This document shows, piece by piece, positions 16,834-25,199 of a DNA stretch of 64,000 bases. Under the pieces are notes generated by a model, which was given only the letters and a program-made list of their open reading frames with translations, did no database searches and was not told the DNA's origin. This DNA comes from Streptomyces fildesensis (GTDB taxonomy: Bacteria > Actinomycetota > Actinomycetes > Streptomycetales > Streptomycetaceae), in the NCBI RefSeq assembly GCF_016107395.1, contig NZ_JAAIKO010000009.1, forward strand, positions 62,001-126,000. The letters are read 5' to 3'. How positions within the stretch are numbered: position 1 is the first letter of the stretch; each line of letters starts with the position of its first letter. A program made the translations under genes and the position numbers.

Positions 16834-18822
16834 TCACCGTGCCAGGGAAGGGTCCGCGAGGAACCGCAGGTACTCCTCCGGATCGAGTGGATTGCCGTCG
16901 GTCCGGGGGCGGCGAGGAGGGACACCGCGTACCGGGCGGTCCGTGCCGGGGCGGGACCACAAGGCGCCTTCCCCGCGGGTGAGGCCGGGAAGGGCGTCGC
17001 CGAGCTCCTGCATCCTCGCGGTCGGCAGCTCGGCATGGAGGGTCCACCGGTCGCCGCTCTCCTCCGTGGCACCGATGGTCCCGCCGAGTTCGGCGATCCT
17101 GGCGGCGACCGGTCCCAGGGTGTCCTCGGGGATCTCCGCCTCCACCTCCCTGCACGGCTCGTGGACCCGCGTTCCCGCGCTGTTCAGCGCGTGCATCAGC
17201 ACCATCGGCGTGAGCTTGCGGAAGTCGGACGCGGTACTCATCGGGGAGGCCCAGCCCGTGCGGATCACGGTGACGGTGCAGTCGGTGACCTCCCAGCCGA
17301 GGAACCCCTGCCGCAGGCCGAGGCGCACTGTCTCCTCGATTGCGCGGTGGAACGCGCGGGGCAGCGCGCCCCATTCGGTCTCCCGCGCGTACCGGACGCC
17401 CGAACCGTAGGGGGCGGGCTCGACGCGCAGGCCGACCGTGGCGAAGAACTCACCCGGTCCGGGGCCGAGTTCCTGCACTGCGACGCCGGTGCCGGCCGGC
17501 CGCTCCCGGTAGACGGGCGTGACCGCGGCGAACTCCGCCGCGATACCGAACTCCCGCTGGAGGCGGTCCGCGAGGACCTCGCGTTGGACCGCCCCGTGCA
17601 ACAGCAGCGAGAGCGTCCCGTCGGAGGCGGTTCGCGTCCTGATGAACGGGTCTTCGTCGGCAAGCGCGCTCAGCGCGGCGTGCAGGGCGCCGCGTTGCCC
17701 GGGGTGGCTCGCACGTACGACGGCCTCCAGTCCCGGCGGGGCGAGCCGGGCAGCCGGCCGGTCGCCGCGGGCCGCACCGACGCGGTCGCCGACCCGGACG
17801 CCCGGGAGGCCGCGCAGGACCGCGATCCCGCCGGGGGTGAGCACCCCCCGGCGCTGCGCGTCGTCGCTGCTCTTCGCGGTCACGACGTCGAGCCGGGAGA
17901 TCCGCCCGGTGACGGTCGTCGTTCCCTCCGCCTCGTCCCGGTGCAGGGCGAGACGCTGCCGTTCGCGCAGCAGGCCGGAGAACAGCCGGATGTACGCCCT
18001 CTTCTCCCCGCCTTCCGCACGGTCGACGGCGAACACCGTGCCGCGGGCGGGGGCCAGTTCGTCCGCGGGCGCTGCGGGCAGCAGGGTCGCGATGCCCTCG
18101 GCGAGTTCGGCGATGCCCGCTCCGCTGAGGGCCGAGCCGAAGAAGACGGGCTGCACCAGCGCGGCGGCCGTCTGCTGGAGCAACTGCTCGCGGATCTCCG
18201 CCTCGGTGGGTGGCGGACCGTCGAGGAGCCGGGACAGCAGGGCGGTGTCGTGCTCGGCGAGTACTTCTGCCGCCGGAGACCCGCCCCGCTCGCCGGTGAG
18301 CGGGACCGGGACCGCGCGGGCGGCCGGGGTGCCGGCGCCGACCGTCGACACGAGCGGAACGAGGCGGGGCGCCAGCGCGCGGCGCAGTTCCGCCAGCAGC
18401 GCGGTATCACGGGCGCCCCGGCGGTCGATCTTGTTCACGAAGATCACTGTGGGCAGGCGCAGCCGGCGGAGTGACGTCATCAGGACCCGGGTCTGGGCCT
18501 GGATCCCCTCGACCGCCGACACGACGAGGACGGCCGCGTCGAGGACGGAGAGGGCGCGTTCGACCTCCGCGATGAAGTCGGGGTGGCCGGGGGTGTCGAC
18601 GAGATTGACGTGGCGGCCGGCCATGATGAGCGGCGCCACCGCCGTGCGGATGGTGATCCCGCGTTCGCGTTCGAGCTCGCCCGTATCGGTGGTGGTGTTG
18701 CCCTTGTCGACGCTGCCGAGCGCGGCGAGGGCTCCGTGTTCGAACAGCAGCCGCTCGGTGAGGCTGGTCTTACCGGCGTCGACGTGGGCGAGGATGCCCA
18801 GATTCAGGGGTGTGGAGGTCAA
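16834..18822 (-). CDS. Ribosomal-protection-type translational GTPase (Tet(M)/OtrA family)
   Basis: 662 aa from TTG 18822, chosen because family proteins begin LNLGILAHVDAGKTSLTERL as here; a GAGGACC site precedes it. GTPase motifs are AHVDAGKTS (G1), RGITIRTA (G2), DTPGHPDF (G3) and NKID (G4), followed by EF-G-like domains with the C-terminal part ending near PEEYLRFLA. Family members bind the ribosome and dislodge tetracyclines. Substrate range here is not certain, since distant Streptomyces paralogues exist with unknown roles. A frame from GTG 18924 would add 34 residues with no family match. See the upstream ORF. Confidence 0.85.
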   Translation of the reverse strand: MTSTPLNLGILAHVDAGKTSLTERLLFEHGALAALGSVDKGNTTTDTGELERERGITIRTAVAPLIMAGRHVNLVDTPGHPDFIAEVERALSVLDAAVLVVSAVEGIQAQTRVLMTSLRRLRLPTVIFVNKIDRRGARDTALLAELRRALAPRLVPLVSTVGAGTPAARAVPVPLTGERGGSPAAEVLAEHDTALLSRLLDGPPPTEAEIREQLLQQTAAALVQPVFFGSALSGAGIAELAEGIATLLPAAPADELAPARGTVFAVDRAEGGEKRAYIRLFSGLLRERQRLALHRDEAEGTTTVTGRISRLDVVTAKSSDDAQRRGVLTPGGIAVLRGLPGVRVGDRVGAARGDRPAARLAPPGLEAVVRASHPGQRGALHAALSALADEDPFIRTRTASDGTLSLLLHGAVQREVLADRLQREFGIAAEFAAVTPVYRERPAGTGVAVQELGPGPGEFFATVGLRVEPAPYGSGVRYARETEWGALPRAFHRAIEETVRLGLRQGFLGWEVTDCTVTVIRTGWASPMSTASDFRKLTPMVLMHALNSAGTRVHEPCREVEAEIPEDTLGPVAARIAELGGTIGATEESGDRWTLHAELPTARMQELGDALPGLTRGEGALWSRPGTDRPVRGVPPRRPRTDGNPLDPEEYLRFLADPSLAR

Positions 18823-18886
18823 GGTGGTCCTCGGGAGGCAGAGAGAGGGCGTGGGGCGACGCGACTGCTCCGAGATGACGGCGCAT
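18770..18886 (-). CDS. Possible 38-aa leader peptide overlapping the ribosomal-protection gene
   Basis: The only strong ribosome site here, AAGGAG (18893-18898), serves ATG 18886. Its frame encodes MRRHLGAVASPHALSLPPED and further to PRPRRR, ending with TAA at 18770-18772, inside the P-loop codons of the GTPase gene. It overlaps that gene by 53 bases in another frame. This arrangement suits translational coupling or antibiotic-sensing attenuation, as known for tet(M). It is an inference from layout only; the peptide itself matches nothing I know. Confidence 0.4.
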   Translation of the reverse strand: MRRHLGAVASPHALSLPPEDHLDLHTPESGHPRPRRRR

Positions 18887-19043
18887 GTCTCTCTCCTTGC
18901 TGCGAGGACGTTCGTGCAGGACACGGTGGACGTGCCGCCCGCACGTTACTGCACTCCGCCCGTACGGCGCCGCTCCTTTTCCGGGCCCCGGCCGGTGGCC
19001 GGGGCCGGTGTGGTCCCCCGGCCGATGGCGCGGCCGATGCCCT

Positions 19044-19637
19044 TCACGGCGTTTCGCCCCGGGCGAGGACGATGGCGTAACGGCACTCGGCTTCGGTGTT
19101 GTTGGCGAAGACGCATGCGGCGGGCTCGCCCAGTTCGATCGTGTCGCCCGCGTCGAGTTCGTGCACCGCGTCGCCCTCGTGGAACGTCAGCCGGCCCGCC
19201 AGCACCCAGACGACCTGCCGGATGAAGACGAAGGCCGCGGCCGGATACGGCACGCGGGCACCGGCGGGCAGTCGGACGTCGGCGATCTCGGCGGGGAAGT
19301 GCGGCCCGGTGATCTGGCGCCGGCGGTACCCGGTGGCCGGATCGCGCCACTCCACGGCGTCGGCCGAGCGGCGCACGCCCGCGGTCGCCTCCCCGCTCTC
19401 GCCGGCCGCGCCTTCGGCGAGCGCCAGCAGGGAGGAGACACTGAGCTGGAAAGCGGCGGAGAGTTTGCCCAGGACCACAGCGGTGGGGCTGCTCTCTCCG
19501 CGCTCGATCCGGTTGATCATGGCGCGGGACACACCGGAGGCGGCGGCGAGTTGCGCCAGGGTCCACTGCCGCCGGTTCCGTTCGGTGTGGATGCGAGCTG
19601 CGATCTGCCTCACCAGTGGGTCTACTATATTGGACAT
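19044..19637 (-). CDS. XRE-family regulator with C-terminal cupin domain
   Basis: 197 aa. The helix-turn-helix (about residues 15-70) includes WTLAQLAAASGVSRAMINRI and ERGESSPTAVVLGKL. The C-terminal cupin (about 105-195) includes WVLAGRLTFHEGD and LDAGDTIELGEP, likely binding a small ligand. Its ATG overlaps the ATG of the divergent acetyltransferase gene inside a palindrome, so it probably represses both itself and that gene. No leader or ribosome site can exist upstream unless transcription starts further up; the gene is probably leaderless. Confidence 0.88.
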   Translation of the reverse strand: MSNIVDPLVRQIAARIHTERNRRQWTLAQLAAASGVSRAMINRIERGESSPTAVVLGKLSAAFQLSVSSLLALAEGAAGESGEATAGVRRSADAVEWRDPATGYRRRQITGPHFPAEIADVRLPAGARVPYPAAAFVFIRQVVWVLAGRLTFHEGDAVHELDAGDTIELGEPAACVFANNTEAECRYAIVLARGETP

Positions 19638-19650
19638 GGATCCAATATAC
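19627..19650. promoter_or_regulatory. Palindromic operator containing both divergent start codons
   Basis: TATATTGGA (19627-19635) and TCCAATATA (19642-19650) are perfect 9-bp arms around a 6-base centre that contains the two overlapping ATG codons. On the plus strand TACTAT (19623-19628) is a good -10 box ending 7 bases before ATG 19636. On the minus strand TATATT ends 6 bases before ATG 19637. Both transcripts are predicted to start at the start codon. Confidence 0.75.
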
Positions 19651-20154
19651 GAGAACTCTGGATCGGTGACGATCCGCCCGGCACAGACCAAGGACGCGGA
19701 AGCCGTTCTCGCCATCCGCAACCAGGCGATCGAGCACTCGACGGCCCTGTGGACCACGACGCTGCAGACCCCGGCCGAAGGGGCCGCCTGGCTCGCCGTT
19801 CACCTGGAGCGGGGCTCGGCGTTCGTGGCCGAGAAGGCGGGCGGGGTCGCGGGCTTCGCGGTCTACGAACCATGGCGGCCGAAGGACGGATATCGCCACA
19901 CGGTGGGGAACTCGGTCTATGTCCGCGAGGACGCTCACGGGCTCGGCATCGGCTCAGCTTTGATGACGGCCCTCATCGACTCGGCGCGCGAGACCGGCCA
20001 TCACGTGATGATCGCCGACATCGAGGCGCGCAACACCGCCTCGATTCGGCTGCACGAACGGTTCGGCTTCCGCCACGTGGGCACCGTGCCGGAGGCCGGC
20101 ACCAAGTTCGGCCGGTGGCTCGACCTGACGATCATGAGACTTCCGCTGACCTGA
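19636..20154 (+). CDS. GNAT N-acetyltransferase, phosphinothricin-acetyltransferase-like
   Basis: 172 aa from ATG 19636 (MDPIYENSGSVTIRPAQTKD). The layout follows the Pat/Bar-type GNAT fold: AVLAIRNQAIEHSTALWTT, the pre-acetyl-CoA strand YRHTVGNSVYVREDAHGLGI with the pyrophosphate loop GLGIGSALM, then IEARNTASIRLHERFGFRHV. This subfamily acetylates phosphinothricin, methionine sulfone or related amines. The XRE-cupin regulator is divergent and shares the operator. A detoxification role is plausible. Confidence 0.88.
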   Translation: MDPIYENSGSVTIRPAQTKDAEAVLAIRNQAIEHSTALWTTTLQTPAEGAAWLAVHLERGSAFVAEKAGGVAGFAVYEPWRPKDGYRHTVGNSVYVREDAHGLGIGSALMTALIDSARETGHHVMIADIEARNTASIRLHERFGFRHVGTVPEAGTKFGRWLDLTIMRLPLT

Positions 20155-20313
20155 GCGACATCTTCTCCGATCTGCCGCTGCCCTCCTGATGCTTCCTGAC
20201 GGCTCCCGCGGCTCAGCCCGCGCTCTTCACGGTCGCGCTCTTCGCGGTCGCGTCCTGCTCGGACGGAAGAGGCCGGTCCGGAGGAGCAGCCAGCAGTTCC
20301 CGGACCCGGGGAA

Positions 20314-20398
20314 TCACCTCGCGACCGTGAGGTCGACGTGGGGTGCGAAGCGGCCCATGGGACCGCCGATGATGGCGATCATCAGCGGCAGGCCGTGA
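20314..20398 (-). pseudogene. Short internal fragment of an LLM-class flavin-dependent oxidoreductase
   Basis: About 28 codons read GLPLMIAIIGGPMGRFAPHV followed by DLTVAR and a stop. GLPLxIAIIGGxxxRFAPxVDLYR is a mid-protein motif of luciferase-like monooxygenases. No other part of such a protein is present. It abuts the 5'-truncated tetR gene at about 20398, so one deletion seems to have removed the oxidoreductase's N-terminal part together with the start of the regulator. Confidence 0.6.
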
Positions 20399-20886
20399 CC
20401 ATGGACGGTCTGGCCGAACGGGCGGGGCTGGGCAAGGGCACGGTGTTCCGCCGGTTCGGCAGCCGCGCGGGCATCTTCCACGCGCTCCTGGACGACGACG
20501 AGCGGGCCTTCCAGGAGCAGGTACTGGCCGGGCCGGCCCCTTTGGGCCCGGGCGCCGCGCCGACCGCCCGCCTGATCGCCTACGGCCGGGCCCGGATCGC
20601 CTTCCAGCTCGGGCACTACGACATCGCCCGCGCCGCCCTGGACGGCACCCGGCCGATCGCGGCCGGGGAGGGGACGATCTCCCAGGTCCACATCCGCATG
20701 CTGCTGGGGCTGGCCGACCTCGGCGTCACCGATCTCGACATGCTCGCAGTGCAGCTCACGGCCGCGCTGGAAGGCCCATTCCTGCTGTACCTGTCCGCGC
20801 CGGAGCACGCCGACGCCGCCCTCCGCGTCGAGGAGCGCATGGCTCAGGGCTGGGAGGAGCTCGTCCTGCGCATCTGCCGTCCCTGA
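20395..20886 (+). pseudogene. TetR-family regulator lacking its first helices
   Basis: The readable protein starts at GTG 20395 or ATG 20401: TMDGLAERAGLGKGTVFRRF, the recognition part of a TetR helix-turn-helix, then a normal ligand domain to LVLRICRP. About 25 N-terminal residues (helix 1 and the start of helix 2) that family members need are absent. The upstream DNA is the antisense of an oxidoreductase fragment. If translated it would probably not bind DNA. The 156 bases between 20155 and 20313 hold no gene. Confidence 0.65.
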
Positions 20887-21027
20887 TCGCCGAGCCGGCC
20901 GTACATCCCGTCGACGTCACCTCCGTTGCGGCTGTCGTTTCCTAGGGCGTGATCGTTCGTTGAACCATGCATGGCGGATCGCCTGGTGCGATGGCGTTCT
21001 TGTGGTCGGCGTGAGGGAGGGCTGTTC

Positions 21028-21594
21028 ATGGCCAGCGTGTTCCAGCGGAACAAGATCAAGGGAATGTTCGCGGCGTTCGATGCGGACGGGGACGGCTACC
21101 TGCGAAGGGACGACTTCGAGGCCCTCGTGGTCCGTTGGGGCCGACTCCCGGGAGTGGGGCCGGGGACGGAGCTGCGCGCCCGGGTGGAGGCGGTCGTCAT
21201 GGGCTGGTGGGAGGGACTGCTGGCGGTCGGCGACGCCAACAACGACGGCAGTGTCGACTTCGACGAACTCGTCGTGCTCGTGGACCGGCTGCCGTCCATG
21301 CGCGAGTCCGTCACGGCGACCGCCGACGCGATCTTCGACGCCGTCGACGAGAACGGGGACGGCCGGATCTCCCGCAGCGAACACCGCCGCCTCATCGAAA
21401 CCTGGCACGGGCAGAGCATCGACACCGACGAGGTCTTCGACCTTCTCGACCTGGACGGTGACGGTCACCTCAGCCGCCCGGAGTTCGCCGTGCTGTGGTC
21501 CCAGTTCTGGATCAGTGACGACCCTGCCGAGCCCGGCAACCTGGTCTGCGGGCGGATCCCGCATCAGGGCCACGGGAGCACGGTCGAGGCATGA
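21028..21594 (+). CDS. Four-EF-hand calcium-binding protein
   Basis: 188 aa from ATG 21028 with a GAGGGAGGG site. Four calcium loops are visible: DADGDGYLRRDDF, DANNDGSVDFDEL, DENGDGRISRSEH and DLDGDGHLSRPEF, roughly at residues 15, 70, 110 and 145. The third ends in H rather than the usual E/D, so it may bind weakly. The protein resembles calerythrin and the Streptomyces CabC/CabB-type soluble calcium buffers. No signal peptide or membrane segment is seen. An in-frame ATG at 20971 would add 19 residues but lacks a ribosome site. Confidence 0.9.
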   Translation: MASVFQRNKIKGMFAAFDADGDGYLRRDDFEALVVRWGRLPGVGPGTELRARVEAVVMGWWEGLLAVGDANNDGSVDFDELVVLVDRLPSMRESVTATADAIFDAVDENGDGRISRSEHRRLIETWHGQSIDTDEVFDLLDLDGDGHLSRPEFAVLWSQFWISDDPAEPGNLVCGRIPHQGHGSTVEA

Positions 21595-21619
21595 TCCGGT
21601 AGCACTACCGGCCGGTGCT

Positions 21620-22447
21620 TCAACTCAGGAACGCGGCAGTGGTCGCCACGAACCGGTCGGGGTCGTCGAGCCAGGGACAGTGGCCCGCCCCCGGCTGCAC
21701 CGCGAGGGTGGCGTCGGGGAACAGCGCCGCGAATTCCGCCACCGGCCGAGGAGGGCTGTTCAGGTCGAACTCGCCGCCGAGCAACAGGACCGGGACGTCG
21801 CAGGTGGCGAGCGCCGCACGCGTGGCCTCCGGGCTGAAGGCGCCCTCGGCGGCGAAGCCGGCGACGGCGTCCTGGTTGCTCGGCCGGCCGGCCGCATAGT
21901 GCTTCTGCGCCGCGGCATCCCACCGGCCGCAGAAGAACGGAGCAATGGCCTCCCAGTCGCTGCCGGTACCTTCGGTGATCGCCTCCAACGCGGCGAAGGC
22001 CGCCGGGAACCACGGCTCGTTCTTCCGCCGCTGCGCGAGCTCGCGGCGCGTCTCCCCGCTGATGTCCACCCCGACAGCTCGGGTGCCAGGGCCGATCAGG
22101 GCGAGTCTGCCGACGTTCTGCGGGTACCGGGTCACGTACTGCGTCGCGATGTTCGCGCCGGCGGAGTGGCCGAGCAGATCCGTCCTGCCGAGTCCGAGGT
22201 GTTCGCGCAGCGCCTCGACGTCGTCGACGAGACGGTCGCAGCGGTAGGAGGAGGGGTCCTGCGGAACGGCCGACCCGCCGGTGCCGCGGAGGTCCAGGAA
22301 GATCAGCTTGCGGTGCCCGGACAGGCCGCCGAGATCGCCGAGGTAGCGGGAGTCGGTGGGACCGCCGGGGATGCAGACGACCGGGTCGCCGTCCCCGAGG
22401 ACGCGGTAGGAGAGCTGGGTTCCGTCATGTGCGGAGAAGGTGGGCAT
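21620..22447 (-). CDS. Alpha/beta hydrolase, proline-iminopeptidase-like
   Basis: 275 aa from ATG 22447. Elements of the fold are the oxyanion region VVCIPGGPTDSRYLG, FLDLRGTGGS (the DxRGxGxS motif of prolyl iminopeptidase-like hydrolases), the nucleophile elbow LLGHSAGANIA, the acid in LLGGEFDLNSP and the His in QPGAGHCPWLDD. The substrate is unknown. It is divergent from the DNA-binding protein at 22526 and shares its operator region; it converges on the EF-hand gene with 25 bases between stops. Confidence 0.88.
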   Translation of the reverse strand: MPTFSAHDGTQLSYRVLGDGDPVVCIPGGPTDSRYLGDLGGLSGHRKLIFLDLRGTGGSAVPQDPSSYRCDRLVDDVEALREHLGLGRTDLLGHSAGANIATQYVTRYPQNVGRLALIGPGTRAVGVDISGETRRELAQRRKNEPWFPAAFAALEAITEGTGSDWEAIAPFFCGRWDAAAQKHYAAGRPSNQDAVAGFAAEGAFSPEATRAALATCDVPVLLLGGEFDLNSPPRPVAEFAALFPDATLAVQPGAGHCPWLDDPDRFVATTAAFLS

Positions 22448-22465
22448 GCCGTGGATCCTGACACT

Positions 22466-22524
22466 TATAACCACGTTATACAACCCGGTTATGACGGCCT
22501 GGTGCTCAGGGTATATAACCGGGT
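22466..22524. promoter_or_regulatory. Divergent promoter with two dyad operators
   Basis: TATAAC-CAC-GTTATA (22466-22480) is a perfect dyad next to the hydrolase promoter. ACCCGGTTAT (22483-22492) and ATAACCGGGT (22515-22524) are perfect 10-bp inverted arms 22 bases apart. TATATA (22512-22517) lies 8 bases before ATG 22526, so that gene is probably leaderless. Confidence 0.6.
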
Positions 22525-22525
22525 C

Positions 22526-23125
22526 ATGACGGGCGAGGAGAACACGCACCAGATCCCCGAGGGGCTGACCGAGGCGCAGGCCGAACGGATGCTCGCCGAC
22601 ATGAACGAGGTCATCCGCGCGGGCGAGGAGATGCGGAAGCTGCGCGCCGACATGATCAAGATCTTTGCGGACCTCGGCTGGACCCAGGACAGGATTGCCC
22701 AGCTCACCGACATGAGTCAGCCGGCTGTCTCCAAGCAGGTGGCGAAATACAGGTTGGGCGACCCACTGCCCGCGGCGACCTTCTCCCTCGACCAGCGCGA
22801 CGTGCCATGGCTCGAAGGACGCCTGTGGGGCCTCGCCGAGGAGATCGCCGAGACCGTCGACTCCGCCCGCAGCGCGCGCTACGTCAACGCCCTCGCCAGG
22901 GGGAAGAAGCGCTTCACGCCCCAGAACGTCGACGAGCTGCGCCGCCTCGTCGAAGAGGACCTGAGGCTGCACCGGGCAGAGCTGCCCGGCGGATACCGGA
23001 ACGCGTACGACGAGATCAGCCGCGGCCTCGACCTCCCCGAGCAGGTCACCGCCACCGGATCGGCCTCCGTGCGTCGCGCCCTCGCCTGCCAGATCCAGCG
23101 CGACCGGCTCCGGAACGACGTCTGA
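22526..23125 (+). CDS. Helix-turn-helix DNA-binding protein
   Basis: 199 aa from ATG 22526. The middle contains a helix-turn-helix: LGWTQDRIAQLTDMSQPAVS followed by KQVAKY (about residues 50-75). The N-terminal region is helical and charged (AERMLADMNEVIRAGEEMRK). The C-terminal half (RGKKRFTPQNVDELRRLVEE) is of unknown type. It resembles actinobacterial Xre/sigma-region-4-like regulators without a named family. It is divergent from the hydrolase gene and probably controls it through the dyads between them. Confidence 0.75.
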   Translation: MTGEENTHQIPEGLTEAQAERMLADMNEVIRAGEEMRKLRADMIKIFADLGWTQDRIAQLTDMSQPAVSKQVAKYRLGDPLPAATFSLDQRDVPWLEGRLWGLAEEIAETVDSARSARYVNALARGKKRFTPQNVDELRRLVEEDLRLHRAELPGGYRNAYDEISRGLDLPEQVTATGSASVRRALACQIQRDRLRNDV

Positions 23126-23179
23126 GCCCTTGACGCTGGGGCGACCATGCCCCCGCGTGGACGAGGTCTTCGTACTGCC

Positions 23180-23428
23180 TCAGTGCGTGGCGGAGCCGTC
23201 GAGCATCCAGCGGCGGACCGCCAGGACTCGCGGCAGGGCGATGACCCGTTGCGGCGAACCGTCCTCGCGCTCGACGACGAACACCCCGTCGGCTATCAGT
23301 TTGTCGAGCGTGTAGGTCGAGATCCCCAGCAGCGATGCGGCGACCCGCAGCGGCACCGTCAGGCCCGCGAAAGCGTCCGCTTCGCTTCCGTGCTCCAGCG
23401 CCCGCAACGGCCGATTCCGTGGCCCCAT
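23180..23428 (-). CDS. Small excisionase/MerR-like DNA-binding protein
   Basis: 82 aa from ATG 23428 with an AGAGGGGGG site. The core LRVAASLLGISTYTLDKLIA followed by DGVFVVEREDGSPQRVIALP is a winged-helix/excisionase-type fold with a short helix-turn-helix. No integrase, attachment site or phage gene is nearby, so a role in excision is not supported. The 220 bases to the quinone oxidoreductase gene hold no gene. Confidence 0.6.
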   Translation of the reverse strand: MGPRNRPLRALEHGSEADAFAGLTVPLRVAASLLGISTYTLDKLIADGVFVVEREDGSPQRVIALPRVLAVRRWMLDGSATH

Positions 23429-23652
23429 TCTCGAACCCCCCTCTGACCAGGTCTGTTTGATTCTCCCTTCTTACCTCAAAGCACCGACAGAGCGGCAGTA
23501 CGCCCCTGGGGCCGGCCGGCCCGAAGTCCCGCCCGAACGGACGAGGGCAGGTCCCAACAGGCGGAAACCCGGGGGAGTCGGGAATGAAGCCGCAGCGGCC
23601 GCATGTTGATGACCGCTGATCGACTCTTCTAGCTCGGGAAGAAGGCAGGCTC

Positions 23653-24654
23653 ATGACGTCCTCGCCGACCACTATGCGCGCCGTTCGACTCTCCGGCCCC
23701 GGCCCCGTCGACAACCTGCGGCTGACCACGCTCCCCCTCCCACCCGAGAGGGACGGCTGGGTGCGCATCCGCGTCGAGGCGTTCGGCCTCAACCGCTCGG
23801 AGTTGAAGCTGCGGCTGGGTGTGAGCACGGGTGTCAGTTTCCCCCGGGTGCCGGGTATCGAGGCCGCCGGCACCGTCGACGCGGCACCGGCCGGCAGCGG
23901 ACTGGCTCCTGGGCAGAAGGTCGTCGCCATGATGGGGGACATGGGGCGCACCTTCGACGGCGGCTATGCCGAATACACCTCGGTGCCGTTGTCGCAGGTC
24001 ATCCCCGTCGACACCGACCTCCCCTGGGAGGTGCTGGGCGCTCTGCCGGAGATGGTGCAGACCGCCAACGGCTCGCTCACCATCGGCCTGGACCTGAAGC
24101 CCGGTCAGTCCGTGTTGATCCGCGGCGGAACGTCCTCGGTGGGCCTGGCCGCCGCCGCTCTGGCCGCCTGGCGCGGCGCCACGGTGCTGTCCACCACCCG
24201 GCGGGCCGATCGCCTCACTTCGCTGAAGGAGCACGGTGTCGACCACCCTCTGCTCGACACCGGCGAGGTCGCGCCCGCCGTGCGCGAGCTGTATCCGGAC
24301 GGCGTCGACGCCGCCCTTGATCTGGTCGGCACGCCGACCCTGCCCGACACTTTGCGCGCGGTGCGCGTGCACGGCACGGCCTGCTTCGGCGGCAGCCTGT
24401 CCAACCAGTGGACGGTGCGGGATTTCTCCCCGAACGAGTACCTGCCCAGAGGCGTGCGCCTGGCGGGCTACTTCGGCGACGCCGCCGATCTGCCCCGGGA
24501 AACCTTCCAGGAGATCCTCGACGCGGTCGCGGCAGGGCAGCTGGCCTTCCCCGTGGATCGCGTCTACGACGGCCTGGAGCAGGTGGCGCAAGCCCATGAC
24601 GACATGGAACACGATCGCGCCACGGGCAAACTCGTCGTCCGCGTCCGGCATTAG
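23653..24654 (+). CDS. Zinc-independent quinone-oxidoreductase-like MDR dehydrogenase
   Basis: 333 aa. A GroES-like N-terminal domain (VRIRVEAFGLNRSELKLRLG, GIEAAGTV) is followed by a Rossmann domain with the NADPH loop VLIRGGTSSVGLAAAALA and the GVDAALDLVGTPTL stretch. The zinc-binding cysteines and histidine of alcohol dehydrogenases are absent, matching the QOR branch of MDR enzymes. It probably reduces quinones or enones using NADPH. It converges with the GNAT gene 14 bases downstream. Confidence 0.9.
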   Translation: MTSSPTTMRAVRLSGPGPVDNLRLTTLPLPPERDGWVRIRVEAFGLNRSELKLRLGVSTGVSFPRVPGIEAAGTVDAAPAGSGLAPGQKVVAMMGDMGRTFDGGYAEYTSVPLSQVIPVDTDLPWEVLGALPEMVQTANGSLTIGLDLKPGQSVLIRGGTSSVGLAAAALAAWRGATVLSTTRRADRLTSLKEHGVDHPLLDTGEVAPAVRELYPDGVDAALDLVGTPTLPDTLRAVRVHGTACFGGSLSNQWTVRDFSPNEYLPRGVRLAGYFGDAADLPRETFQEILDAVAAGQLAFPVDRVYDGLEQVAQAHDDMEHDRATGKLVVRVRH

Positions 24655-24668
24655 CGGGCATCCGGTGG

Positions 24669-25199
24669 TCAGCCGACCCGACGGGCCAGTACCTGTCCGG
24701 GCCACTCCTTGAACAGGAATCGGTCGGTGGGTTCGAAGTTGTTGCGCTCGTAGAACGCGACCAGTTCGCCCCCGCCGCCCGGCCAGCAGTCGACGCGCAG
24801 CAGCTCCACACCGGCCCGCCGGGTTTCGTCGGCGGCATGAGCCAGCAGTGCCGCCCCGATGCCGAGACCGGCGCAGCGGCGGTCGGAGACCAGCAGCCGC
24901 ACATACCGCTCGGGTTCGCCGGCCGGCGCGATCGGCACCTGTGGGTTGGGTCCGGAACCCAGCACCAGGGCTCCGGCCGGTCTTCCGTCCAACTCCGCGA
25001 TGTAGGGGGCGTTCTCCGTCGTGTACCGCTCGACCCGTGCCACTCCGCCGGGCCGCCGCGAATACGGTGTCGTGCCCCACTGCTCGGTGTTGCCGCGAGC
25101 GTTCATCCAGGCCACTGCCGCGTCGAGCATGTCGAGAATGGCTGGTGCGTCGGCCAGGCTGCCCGGTCTGATCTGTATGCCATGTGTGGTGTCGTTCAT
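24669..25199 (-). CDS. GNAT N-acetyltransferase
   Basis: 176 aa. It opens IQIRPGSLADAPAILDMLDA, and the acetyl-CoA-binding strand and loop read YVRLLVSDRRCAGLGIGAALLAH, followed by VELLRVDCWPGGGGELVAFY and ERNNFEPTDRFL. The acceptor substrate cannot be predicted. It converges on the quinone oxidoreductase gene. The 184 bases upstream, to 25384, hold no gene that I can support. Confidence 0.88.
   Translation of the reverse strand: MNDTTHGIQIRPGSLADAPAILDMLDAAVAWMNARGNTEQWGTTPYSRRPGGVARVERYTTENAPYIAELDGRPAGALVLGSGPNPQVPIAPAGEPERYVRLLVSDRRCAGLGIGAALLAHAADETRRAGVELLRVDCWPGGGGELVAFYERNNFEPTDRFLFKEWPGQVLARRVG

Noticed and set aside
17035..18474. Long open frame (479 codons) on the plus strand opposite the ribosomal-protection GTPase gene
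   Set aside because: It is the GC-rich antisense shadow of a gene with clear GTPase motifs and has no recognisable domain or ribosome site.
20935..21000. Sequence before the EF-hand gene that might be an insertion-sequence end
   Set aside because: No transposase, inverted terminal repeat or target duplication could be found.
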